From Capitella teleta (Eukaryota > Annelida > Polychaeta > Capitellidae): a stretch of 64,000 bases of DNA. A program made the translations under genes and the position numbers. The stretch lies in contig KB298218.1 of assembly GCA_000328365.1 (NCBI GenBank), positions 51,872-115,871 of the forward strand. The letters run 5' to 3'. The notes under the pieces are model-generated. The model did no database searches and had not been told where the DNA came from. It was given only the letters and a program-made list of their open reading frames with translations. This document shows positions 12,001-21,681 of this stretch, piece by piece. Position 1 is the first letter of the stretch; every line of letters starts with the position of its first letter.

Positions 12001-12778
12001 TACAATTGTAATTCACAATCATAACGCCCGTGGCCTGATCGGGTCTCGAACCCGGGACCTCGACCCCCACGGTCGGCATAGGATTGTAGTCGGTCGGTTT
12101 AATCTTGTCTTGAGAATTGGGGTACAGTATCGTTACTATATATACTATATCGTTACTATTATAGCTTGAATTAATTATAAACGTTGCTTCGAGGCGTCGT
12201 CATCCGTTTTAAAATTGCGAAACAACCGTGCGTATAATTACCGAGTTGTTGACCTTTGAGTGTTTCAACTGCCATTTATAGGCCTATATATTGCTAGGCA
12301 CAATCCGTCTCATTTAAAACTTCAAAAACTACACATGTACTGTGCGTGCAAGGAAGCATATTTTGGCTTGTTGCGCGGTATTCATCCAGGACAGTAATTA
12401 GCAATGATCGGCTATGCATGTTATGCATTGTAGAAAGAATCCACATACTCAGTACATAACGCTATTCTATATGCCGGAATTCTATTCGAATTCAAAGCCC
12501 AGGATCGGATCACACGGTTATCAAATGATTCGTTTGCGGATGTATCATGATCAGATGTAGCATGGTCTATGAATAACTCAATTGGTAATGCCCGCAGAAT
12601 TTCCACTTCAAATGATCCACTTTAACACTTGGAGATATACAACGCAGCATGCATGAAAACAGGCGCCTGTCGAACGTGTTGGCATTTTGGCACCGATAAA
12701 CTAACCTCGTTCTCCCCGCACTTGAAGACAGAATGCGATGACTAACAAGGAAAACACGCAACTGGCTGCTGGCATCAT
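6066..12778 (-). CDS. VWDE-like type I membrane protein (signal peptide, vWD, EGF, TM), 19 exons, about 1107 aa
   Basis: Exons by splice sites and phase (minus): 12706-12778, 10691-10938, 10292-10568, 9581-9744, 9372-9541, 9064-9319, 8932-9008, 8815-8878, 8527-8748, 8375-8474, 8208-8328, 7861-8158, 7652-7804, 7221-7383, 6977-7167, 6700-6951, 6533-6647, 6353-6478, 6066-6319. All junction phases agree. Exon 1 encodes a signal peptide (MMPAASCVFSLLVIAFC). Residues 25-250 form a Cys-containing ectodomain I do not recognise. The vWD domain runs about 408-590 (CQSINDPHISSFDG, NNFYEGEFLLYEH, INVWITPSPSD, GLCGFYDG, HPDDFLLSW), a set typical of VWDE. RKKR at 661-664 is a furin-type site. One EGF module (CSGHGQC, GSCVCEAGYSTVDC) is near 786-813. 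An IPT-like and Cys-rich region follows, then a helix (WAVALLAALGGSLIGVLAGF) and an acidic tail ending DSTTYF. Vertebrate VWDE has many more EGF repeats and is generally described as secreted. Extracellular adhesion or matrix role is inferred. The 33-nt last intron is unusual; see findings. Confidence 0.85.
6320..6352 (-). other. 33-nt candidate intron before the cytoplasmic-tail exon
   Basis: After the transmembrane helix the frame runs CCCKS and meets TGA, then stays open for the acidic tail in the same frame. A GTAAAT donor inside the Cys codons and a CAATCAG acceptor would excise 33 nt including the stop and keep the frame. The alternatives are stop at TGA (no tail) or readthrough. Confidence 0.5.
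6952..6976 (-). other. 25-nt candidate intron between exons 15 and 16
   Basis: Exon 15 ends in the IPT-like segment NLVCHLTEVE and meets a stop just downstream; exon 16 continues in another frame. GTTCGT and GATGCAG bound a 25-nt spacer that restores phase. A GTTTGT donor 24 nt earlier would give a 49-nt intron in the same phase but would drop a Cys-containing segment (VCHLTEVE). Confidence 0.5.
9781..9805. repeat. Poly-T tract inside an intron of the VWDE-like gene
   Basis: An almost uninterrupted run of T inside the 547-nt intron between exons 3 and 4. It is a likely site of length polymorphism. Confidence 0.8.
11036..11743 (+). mobile_element. TTAA-flanked MITE, family 1 (about 708 bp)
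   Basis: It sits in the first intron of the VWDE-like gene. Both ends are TTAA followed by an imperfect terminal inverted repeat (TTAAAGGGATGGAGAACTG against TTAAAGTGAGGGAGAACTGG). The body is shared with 15489-16089 (inverted, shorter) and 37922-38634. No transposase frame is present, so it is non-autonomous. TTAA target preference is typical of piggyBac-class elements; the family assignment is inference. Confidence 0.75.
11794..12103 (-). repeat. tRNA-derived SINE family A, intronic copy
   Basis: It carries the family A body and tRNA-like head with box B intact (GGTCTCGAACC on the plus strand). It lies in intron 1 of the VWDE-like gene, only 50 bp from the family 1 MITE. Orientation is the same as the gene (minus). 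Confidence 0.85.
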
Positions 12779-13790
12779 GATCAACGGATCCCATATCCAC
12801 GATATTACATCACCCGACTACTCCGAGAAACCGTACATCGAAACAGAGTACAGTTGAGTCCGTTTTCTAGGTCATGTCCTCAGCTGGACGGAGTTTGGCT
12901 CACTTCGTTGCGCATCCGAGGCAGCTCTGTGGTACAGTGTTTGTAGGCGGTTGCACACTCGCTGATTTAAGCTATGCGTTTTCACTTGGCAACCACACAA
13001 CGAGCGAACAAAATGGGAAAAGAGGCGCTCTGGGCATGAAACATCGGTGTACTGGCGTGCTGTGGTTTGCGTGCCTTCAAATCACAACACTATAACGCTA
13101 CTCGTACCCCGAAGCAGACAGTCCCAAGGAGATGTTTGTTTTTTTTCTCAAGGTGCTCTTCAATGGCTATATTGTATGTTTTCTCAAGCATCAAATTGTC
13201 TTTGTGTTGTCTTGGCTTCGTTCTCGAACAGTCTTCTGACTGTGCAAGTGAAATACATGCATCTCGAGTTCTGTGACAACACATTATGCATGTATATAAT
13301 TATTCCCAGCAGTTGGTCCATAATTATATGATTACGATCTGCATAAATTAAAAGGATGACATCTGGTGAATAGCTAGAAGACTGAGTTGCCTTCGGTCAA
13401 AGTAGGCATATATATATAGGGCTAGTATATTCATTACGGGATATACTGGTCCAATCGAAAGGGAAATTGTTTTGATATGGTCCAGAATAGTCATTACATA
13501 TAAGTAGTCTAAAAATAATACCCACTGTCATATGCTAATTATTGTACGTAGCGGAGTTATTTCTTCATTGCGGTATATTGCCTGGTGGAGAGTAGCCCAT
13601 ATATATAATGCATAAATAGGAATTGGTAGGAATTGAGTTGAGAATTAAACAGACGACCTTCGATATGCGTTCCCATAATCCCATTTAATTTTTATTCTAA
13701 GTTGAATTGTGTTTTGTCATCCAAAGCACAATCCACACGGATATCTGCGACAGTTATTCAAAGCCATTTGCCCATTTCATATAAACAGCA
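12779..13790. other. Upstream region of the VWDE-like gene, no gene seen
   Basis: It should hold the promoter and 5' UTR of the minus-strand VWDE-like gene, but I see no clear TATA box close to the start codon. The open frames here have no recognisable composition or motif. Confidence 0.4.
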
Positions 13791-13792
13791 TA

Positions 13793-13893
13793 CAGTAAAA
13801 CCTCGATGTGTCGAAGTTCGTGGAGTTAGCTCAAACTCTTCGACACAGGGAGACATTCGAGGGACGGACGTTCGACACATCGAGGTTTTACTG
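13793..13893. mobile_element. pogo-like Tc1/mariner MITE (101 bp) with TA target duplication
   Basis: Perfect terminal inverted repeats begin CAGTAAAACCTCGATGTGTC and are flanked on both sides by TA. The CAGTNNAACCTCG terminus is characteristic of pogo/Tigger-class elements. Only about 50 bp separates the two repeats, so it is a hairpin-forming non-autonomous copy. Confidence 0.85.
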
Positions 13894-15488
13894 TAATTAT
13901 AATAAAAATTTAATTATGAGCTCTTATTTTCTCGATTCTCATAAGGGAGCATTCGTTTTACTTATCAGCCTTAAAAATACATATACTCTTTTTTTTTGTG
14001 GATTTATGAGTCATTGAATAGTTTTATTTCTGACTTTCTGCGATAATAATACTTTTAGACCAGTTAACTTATATAGTTTGAAAGTTATTTGTTTTTCATG
14101 ATTTCAGCGCGATCGTCCACTATATACGTAACAATGCACGGTCCCTGGTGTGCCGAACGTTGTCATAATTATGTTATAATTTTGAGTTAAAAACATGCGT
14201 CCGAATGTCGATTTGGTATATCACAATCGTCCAAGCCTCCGAACGAGGCTTAGACGATCGTGAAAGCGCGAAATACATGAAACTATTCAGAAACATGGGG
14301 AAAAAATGTTTTTTTCATCTCCCATTGAAATATTGAGGAAAAAGCTCAAAGATCAAGGTCACGGTGAATTTCTAAAGTTCCAAATGGGGTCAGCCCTAGC
14401 TCATTCATTATATAAGCTGCGGCCTTGCAGTTTACACCAAACGATTCAGTGGCACAAGATGTAAAAAAAAATAAAAAATAAAAATATAAAAAAAAAAAAA
14501 AAAAAAAAAACATCTATAACGACAGTAGGTTGTACCATTCTTGACAGTGGTATCTCATTGGCTGCTATTTATAGTAATAATGAATGAATGAACGAATGAA
14601 TGGGTGGAGTTTTACGGCACTCATTTATAGTAACATTTAGTCAACTGGTCGCATTCAGCAAATACTGTGAATTAATTTTCACTCGCCTCGCCTTGTGAGC
14701 CATCTTGGGAATTCCGAGTGACGTCATGTGAAATTGAGTGAAATGGTTGTACCAAAATAGGGGTGAGTTTTCATCGATGTGTGCAGGTGTTTATTTTCAG
14801 TGAATGAGTAAAACGAAATGCGTTATGAGACTGTGCGTTCTGTGCGTTATGATACGGTTCGTATTGAGGCTGTGCGTTATAATTCTATATAAGAATGGCA
14901 ACCTTTGAAGTCATAACGCACTTCACCACATAGATATAAACATTGTGAATATTCATGGAAATTTCTGTCTTTGTGAATGTTGATCATTTTTATCATCTAA
15001 TCAATTAGGTTAATTAGATTAACTTCTGTTGATTCCGTTACTAAAGAAATATTCAATCAAAAACAAAATAGGTCGACAGATCTCGTGATTTCCCTGCTAA
15101 AAAAGAAGACAAGCTTTCTCAAGCAGCATAAGATGATAATCTCCTCAGGATTCTATTTGAAAGACCGGAGGTCATCCTTTAAAAATATCAAAAGAACGAC
15201 CCTTGCTTCTTTGGTCTTTCTTTTGACATCCATCCACGCAAATTTCCTTCGTTTAAGAAATATCTGCACATGGAATTCACTCTCGAGACCTGTTGTCCAT
15301 CCATCAATTACGATCTTTAAATCTCGCCTTAACCTTGTTTACAGCATCATCTTCTACAGTTTAACCCATCCGCCTACGAAAGATTAAGCCAAAGCCCCAA
15401 GATGCCACTCGCCTTTCCACATAACTCAGCATCCAATAAAACATTCAAACCAAATAAGTATAATGTATAAACAAGAGTCAAAGGCCAA
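13894..15488. other. Intergenic stretch with simple repeats, no gene seen
   Basis: It contains an A-rich run near 14461-14510, a short fragment resembling the SINE family A tail near 14575-14620 (GAATGGGTGGAGTTTTACGGC) and GTGCGTTATGA-type short repeats near 14815-14880. I see no supported coding exon. Confidence 0.4.
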
Positions 15489-16089
15489 TTAAAGGGAGAG
15501 AGAACTGGTTAAAAATGGACTTTGAGTCGTTATTTGATGCACCAAAAATGATTCTTATGCCTGGCCCACACAAGGAATATCATCGCTAACGATTTCGCGG
15601 GAGATATATTGCTAATTAGGCGTGACATCAGACGCTGTGATGAAACACCGAGTTCCCCATCTTTTACAATGGGCCTCGTCATATCAGCGTGTCCTGCGAC
15701 TAAACCCCTGGATATTTTTTTATTTTCTTTTCGGAAATAGATAGAATAATCATTTTGCCACCAGTCAGGTGCGAAAAAAAAAATTTTTTCGTAAACAACA
15801 TAACAACATAGATGTCCTTTTATGGCGAAGATGCTCTGCTCTGATTGGCTGAAATCGATAGCTTCACGAGGGGAACGGGACCAATCACGGCAAGCCCTCA
15901 GCTGACGTTTGCCTCCTATACTTCGCAATGGAAGCCATTCTCCCATAGGCGCAATGCTAACCCCGATATTCGGAATGCATTATTTCCTTACGCTTGCATC
16001 CAGGTATGGTGTTTTTTGCACGGAATGCTACCAATTGGTGCTATGAGTCAATAGAACATCACTTAAAATTCAGTTCCCCATCTCTTTAA
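15489..16089 (-). mobile_element. TTAA-flanked MITE, family 1, shorter inverted copy (about 601 bp)
   Basis: It has the same terminal repeats as the copies at 11036 and 37922 and lies in the opposite orientation. It is roughly 100 bp shorter through internal loss. TTAA is present at both edges (15489-15492 and 16086-16089). Confidence 0.75.
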
Positions 16090-16117
16090 GTGCGTATACT
16101 TTTTGAATGTCCGACAT

Positions 16118-16925
16118 TCAAATCTCGTTGATTTGGCACCAACCAACGAAACTGAATGGAAACGAAATTGAAAAAAATCGACACATTACGCTTGGATGTC
16201 CGCAAGCACTCGTTGGTTGGGAACACAGAGGCGAGAGGGAATTGAATGTCCGAAAGGGGGTAATGAATTGATCATAAATTTTCAAGTTTTTTGAACTTCT
16301 TGAAATTGGCAATTGGTGAGGATGGAGCGAAGTGGATACTCTTTGGAGATGGGAGCGGGGATCAGGTGGGGCTACAGGAAATAGTTCTTGGGTGGTGTTC
16401 AGGCCGCGATGTAGGATCGTCTGCTTTTGTATCATTGCGGCGTGGGCTGTCTTCCCGCGGGTTTCCATGGAGCTGATGTTATTGTTCTCAATTTGCAGCA
16501 TGCGGATCATACTTTGCTGGAAAGCTTGTAGTTAGCGTAGTAGGGGTTCACTGGCATGAGCGTAGCACACGCTGCCTTGCTTCAATGCAGACCAGACCAT
16601 TGTCTTGTACAGCGATGATAACTGCTGTGGTGTGCAATAGGGGCGCATCCTCATCAGCTGCCTTTCGGCGATGCGTGCCTTGTTGATCACATGTGTGATG
16701 TGGTCTTCCATCCCTACTAGTCGAGTTGTCGGTTGTTTTGTTGTTCTTGGGTGTCGTGGGGGAAAATAACGTCGTTACTTTTGATGGCTCCATCGAGCAG
16801 CGAGCAGCGGTGCATGCAGTCACTTCTTGGCTCTTTATGCGGCTGAGGATAGCATATAGACCTCGCAGATTCAAGTCAATTATGTTAATTACGTCACGTG
16901 GAGTGCCTACGTGAAGCAATGATGA
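16118..16925 (-). mobile_element. Non-LTR retrotransposon (LINE) fragment: reverse transcriptase C-terminal region
   Basis: On the minus strand the conceptual translation shows a typical RT post-catalytic region: HITHVINKARIAERQLMRM, LYKTMVWSAL, then LQAFQQSMIRMLQIE, which matches the common L-x-VQ-x-R-x-x-R pattern of LINE polyproteins. A downstream run (FITPFRTFNSL) resembles the usual terminal motif. There is an in-frame stop after SEPLLR and a frame change near 16730, so it is a dead 3' fragment. The subfamily (CR1- or L2-like) cannot be fixed by eye. Confidence 0.6.
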
Positions 16926-17590
16926 CGATACTTCATGTGTAGCACTATAGCGGCCGAAAGTGAAAATGCGATTTCAGGAAGATATTCTTCTCTTAGAATT
17001 CATGCTAGAAAAACATTTAATAAACACGAAGTGATATCGAATTGTGTCATACATCCGCTTACGGGATCAAAAGTCTGTATTATACACCTGGTTTTTCATA
17101 ACCTGTAACCTATTCATAACCTATAACCTTAACATATTCATATTTCCAGTATAACATTTAAAACAAAAGATTCATAAAGCAATACAGACGAAATGATTTC
17201 TTTACACTTTCCAGGATCCTAGCAAAGCTTCGACGAGAGGCCCCTGTTGAATCTGTTCCATCACCTCATGTGAAGTTAAAACATGCAGTGCTCCCAAAAT
17301 AGATTCCATTCAAGCAGGCAGCTACAAAGTGCACCCACCACTCTCGGGGGTGCTGAGTATCTTTAAGAAATGCTCTAAGTTGTCTTCTTTTCTTTTGACC
17401 TTAATAGAATTTGGTCCACTAGATACGCTGAATTTATTATGCATCCAAGTAATATGCCTTGCAGCTGAACGAACTTAGAATCAGACGATCAGAAGTTGTG
17501 GAAAAATCCCTGTATTAGACACGAAAAAAAAATGGAGACATGAACATTGCATGGGTGAGTGGATTTATACTTTGCATTGTTTCACAAAGA
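16926..17590. other. Intergenic stretch upstream of chitin-binding gene copy 1
   Basis: No gene is seen. The last about 30 bp (from GTGAGTGGATTTATACTTTG) is shared with the promoters of copies 2 and 3. Confidence 0.45.
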
Positions 17591-17591
17591 G

Positions 17592-17598
17592 TATAAAA
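17592..17598 (+). promoter_or_regulatory. TATA box of chitin-binding gene copy 1
   Basis: TATAAAA lies 69 nt upstream of the first ATG. The same box and spacing occur at copy 2 (26378-26384) and copy 3 (42586-42592, minus), so the core promoter was duplicated with each gene. Confidence 0.8.
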
Positions 17599-17660
17599 TG
17601 CGACGATCACAAGTCATCTTCATCAGTTTGCTTTGATCTGCAGTTGAGCAACACAGCATC

Positions 17661-18295
17661 ATGATGAGGGTTCTGCTTCTTGTGTTTGTCGCATGCACCA
17701 TGACCAGTGCAAGTGCCATCAAGAAGGTGCATGTCGAGAGCAAGCAATTCAGCTACCAAGCAGCCGGCCAAGCTCCATACACTGACGCAGCCGTCTACTA
17801 CGGACAATACAGTGGTGAGCACAATGCACTCAGCTCTTTAGCTGTCTTGGATGCATGTTTGGTCGTTTGCAGGCAATTGCGGCAACGATGGCTTCTACTA
17901 CAACGATGTCTCGTCGTTTGTGATCTGCTCGAATGGAAACGCCTACATCCAGCCGTGCGCTCCTGGAAGCCAGAACTCTGTCTTCTCCAGCTACAACCGC
18001 GGCACATCCTACTACAACAGGGACTTTTGCAGCGTGAACCTGGTCGATGCTGGCTACAATGCTGGCTACAATGCTGGCTATGGGTCTAATGCTGGCTACG
18101 GCCCTGTGCCCAACGCTGGCTATGGGGTAGATATATATGCAGTCTGTTGAATGTCTCATGTCTGCTTGTCTTCAGCATGCTTCCATTGGATACAATGCAC
18201 ACAGCGCTGGCTCTGCTGGTGCTGCACATGGCGGCAGCTACCAAAACACCGAATACGGATCTTATGGCACCCACGCCAAGACATACGCTCATTAA
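17661..18295 (+). CDS. Secreted chitin-binding (CBM14-like), GYNAGY-repeat protein, copy 1 (175 aa)
   Basis: Three exons: 17661-17814, 17873-18126, 18176-18295, with introns of 58 and 49 nt and matching phases. Residues 1-19 are a signal peptide (MMRVLLLVFVACTMTSASA). Residues 52-110 resemble a peritrophin-A/CBM14 chitin-binding module: C54-GNDGFYYNDVSSFVIC70-SNGNAYIQPC80, then DFC104. Only four of the usual six cysteines are present; the second and sixth positions are missing. A tail of GYNAGY repeats (111-136) and a Gly/Ser/His/Tyr-rich end (exon 3) suggest a structural matrix or cuticle-like secretion. AATAAA lies at 18340-18345. Chitin binding is inferred from the family and not shown by the sequence. 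Copies 2 and 3 are at 26447 and 42523. Confidence 0.82.
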
Positions 18296-18399
18296 AACGT
18301 ATGCAAGGCATGGGTTTCAAATGTGAAGCATTCTCAATGAATAAAGTATTTTTCGGCTCAACTAATTATCATGGAGATTTAACTTGATTTAGGCATTTT

Positions 18400-19070
18400 T
18401 TGTGATAAGTGAATCCTTCGTGAATTTCGTAATGTTTGTTGCATCTTAACGATGAGTTTGTTTACGATGTGTACCGATAGCATTACATTGCGTTTGTTGT
18501 GAATTCGAACGAATTGAGAAGTTATTGCCTGTTGAAATAGGCTGCCCATCGAAATCATGAAGGGCTTCTGAGAATGAGATGGCGTTCGTGCTTTAGACCT
18601 CCAATGCTATTACATAAGACCACCGGCGAGTAATTGAAGAAGCCCCTTGGCCGTGTATGCGTTCTATTTGGGAAGAAGCTTCATGACATTGGCTGCCCCG
18701 GGGTTGCTTTTCAGCTGAAGCATTCCGCGCCAGACACGTGGACCAACGAATCCATTGTCTACTTATTTCCTCGAAATTACCCCCGACAGTTTCGGTCAAA
18801 ATTGACGGCAGATTGCAATCATGGCTTTTTTGATAATAGAAGATTACACGCGAGGAAAATGGTGAATAATATATGTAGTTGCAGATGATTAGCAGGTCAA
18901 CACATTTTCCATTACTTCGTTTGCTGGAAGTGGCGCAGTCATGATTGTCGACATCAATTCATTTGGTGTGGCGTTTTACGATGTCGTCATGCAACCCCAC
19001 GTGGAACAGTGGGCATGAAAGGTGCGTCGTGGCGAAACAAAGAAGTTTCCAGAATGATAATAACAATTTC
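18400..19070. repeat. Downstream flank of copy 1, shared in inverted form with 40797-41520
   Basis: Two blocks (about 18590-18780 and 18870-19070) match, inverted and in the same order relative to the gene, 41520-41320 and 41010-40797 beside copy 3. Diagnostic strings are TGGCTGCCCCGGGG and TGTCGACATCAATTCATTTG. The piece 18400-18560 also matches the flank of copy 2 and the tandem at 33062-33319. It marks the extent of the segmental duplication. Confidence 0.7.
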
Positions 19071-20187
19071 GTATGATGGGACATTTAGGAAACTGAGGAA
19101 TTTTAAGGTCAAGATTCTTGACTTGAGGCTTCATTTCTTCTATCATTTATTCGAAACTTTACTGAATACCTTACGAAGTATTTGTAAACTCAAGATCAAG
19201 ATCTTTGGCTTGAAGCTTCAATTTCTCCTATTATTTATTCAAGACATATCTGCATCTCCTACAAGGTATTGAATAAAGATCGTCCACAAATGAGTCATTA
19301 TAATAATTGATTAGAGTAGATGTGCTAATACCTTTGAATCTTCAGGGCAAATTCGTGCATTACATTGCGCATATAATATGCGGATTATTGGTTTAGTTTT
19401 GAAGCTTATAACATTATCAACAATAATTCTTATGCACCAATGAGTCTTTAAGCGACACTTAACACAAAGCACAAGAACAGATGACACTATACAACTGATA
19501 TATATGCCATAAAGTCACAAACTAAATATGGATCCCATTGATCAACAGAGATTCTGATTTCTGAGTAAAGAGTCAATTAATAACAAATAACAGCAAGTGG
19601 AAAAAAACTTAAATGATTGCTCACGTTCTTGTTGTCGAGGGATCAGCTAATCGTGCGAAATTAAAACTACTACAAGTAGTGGCTAAAACCGGGAGGAAAT
19701 AATGTGGGCTTATCAGGTCATCTAAAACCTGATTGGGTAAGGCCTTAATTCGTATTTTCGTATAGACACGAGTTTAGGCCAATGAGAGCAGCGTCTCAGA
19801 ATACAATGAAAAAATACTGAAATCAGATTGAATTATTTGCTGACGAAACAAGAGAAGTTCCCAACTTCCCAATGCCTAAAAAGGCAACCGCTATTTATAT
19901 AAAGTATTAACACGCCGTTTTGATGATGACAGGTAAATAAGCTTGTTTGCTTGCTCTTATGAAGGATTCTCAAAAGAGATTATACAACGATACGACAACC
20001 AGATATGAATTCCGGCGTTCTTTAAGACAAGTTATTGATCTAATCAGTGAGTGTCCTACAAGTAAACGCAACCCGTCCACTGCAGCAAAATCGAGGCATC
20101 GTTTCTATAGAATTAGAGGCGTCCTATTGAGGCCTCCCAAAACTGAGATGAGGCGTCAACATGACGCATGGCTAGCTAACAGCCTGT
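19071..20187. other. AT-rich intergenic stretch, no gene seen
   Basis: Two similar about 80-bp units near 19105-19180 and 19185-19265 (CAAGATTCTTGACTTGAGGCTTC against CAAGATCTTTGGCTTGAAGCTTC, shortened here) suggest a degenerate tandem duplication. No coding exon is supported. Confidence 0.4.
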
Positions 20188-20430
20188 CCGGATCATATCT
20201 TATCTTATCTCTGGATCATACTATATTTTATCTCCGGATCATATCTTATCTCCAGATCATTTCTTATCTCCAGATCATATCCTATCTTATCTCCAGATCA
20301 TATCTTATCATATCATATCATATTTTATCTTCTTGTCATATCTTATCTTTTTATCATATCTTATCTTATCTCCGGATCATATCTTATCTTATCTCCATAT
20401 CATATCTAATCTCCAGATCATATCTTATCT
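20188..20430. repeat. ATCATATCTTATCTCC minisatellite
   Basis: About ten degenerate units built from ATCATATCTTATCT plus CCGG or CCAG spacers are arranged head to tail. The repeat creates an artificial long open frame, which I do not treat as a gene. Confidence 0.85.
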
Positions 20431-20439
20431 CAAAACAGT

Positions 20440-20760
20440 TAGTTTGTGCTGCAACGCCACCCATATATGCAACATATGCATTCCATAATCCTGGTTCAGG
20501 GGCCCAATTCGGCCCATCTGATTCGGCTCTCAAAACAATTTCTCCGCAACGGTACACCACTCGAATTTAAATGTTCCTCCCTCATTCAAAATTGATTTTT
20601 ATTTGATTTCTTTGCATAATGGGCTCTGGATAATTTATAGTCCATTCATACCAGGTACTAGCAGTTATTGTTAGAATTATCGTTCAATTTTTTTGCAAAT
20701 TGAACAGTTGTTTAACGTGGAGACCAGGCCATACTTTTAGCCCATGCACTGTGTTTAACA
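20440..20760 (+). repeat. Diverged repeat matching 23860-24107
   Basis: The block CGAATTTAAATGTTCCTCC, followed by TTTGATTTCTTTGCATAA and then a divergent GACC-GGCCATACTTTTAGCCC end, aligns with the right part of the 21682-24107 TIR element. It looks like the 3' end of a second, older copy. Confidence 0.5.
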
Positions 20761-21681
20761 CTATGGTAGAAAAACAACGTCTTTGCAATGTTTGACGAGA
20801 GCTAATCGTAATTTAGTTTCACTGTGGAATATTTTGAGGCCATCATGGAACCACTTCCATTGTGGAAAATGCTGTCAAGAGTCATTCGCCACGGAATGTA
20901 AACATCCGTTACAGGATATCAGCGCTGGCATTTAAATTGCGCCACTTTCAGCAAATGCAGGTCGGCGTTGGAAACTTTTGTAAACTGATTATTTCTGGCG
21001 AGTGATGAACCATGAATGCAGTTTGTGATTCTGGTTGGTTTTGTGGCTTTTGGTCTGTGACAACTCAATCACGTTGAAAGATGCACTATATGTGGTCCCC
21101 CAAAACACTTGCTTGTTGATTAAGGAACGTTGTCATGATCAACCCAACAACTATGAGTCATCGAGCTTCATTCTCAGGTATATTAAATTGATTGATGCAC
21201 TTAAACATATATTGTATACTGGTGAATAATCATTTGCAATTGAACCGCCCTTTTTTAATGAAATGCTTGGTGTATAAGGTCTTGATAAGTATATAATAAT
21301 ATGCAATCAAACTATAAGGAAATCGCAAAACGAATTCTTCGCGTATACAAAAGATTGGCGGGGTCAGCTTAGCGGCTGTCTGTCCTCCCGCCATGATGTG
21401 ATATTCATGCTGATCGAGAGAGCCTTTGGGAAATCGTGGTCTGATTCTGTTCATGCTTCAAGGCCAAACATTCGAGGTTTTTATATTCTGAGCAAAGTAA
21501 GCAGGCGACATAAACATCGTATATAGAATTGGCTGCCAGGGTCTGAGTGACCGAAGTGTGTCTTATTGGGGGAGGTGAGCCCGGGAAAGGTTCTCTGTGA
21601 AATGACTCCTTCAGCGCCAGTTGTGCTATTGGCTTTTTATAGTCTTTCGATGAAAGCAATTCTGCAACGTAGCTAATATAT

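Noticed and set aside
16118-16510. 130-codon minus frame as a host gene
   Set aside because: It is the continuation of the LINE reverse-transcriptase fragment.
20188-20430. CRISPR-like array
   Set aside because: Units are short, degenerate and lack unique spacers; it is a minisatellite in an animal genome.
19947-20570. 207-codon open frame
   Set aside because: Most of it is the ATCATATCTTATCTCC minisatellite read in frame (SYLQIISYLQ-type repeats), with no start context or splice support.
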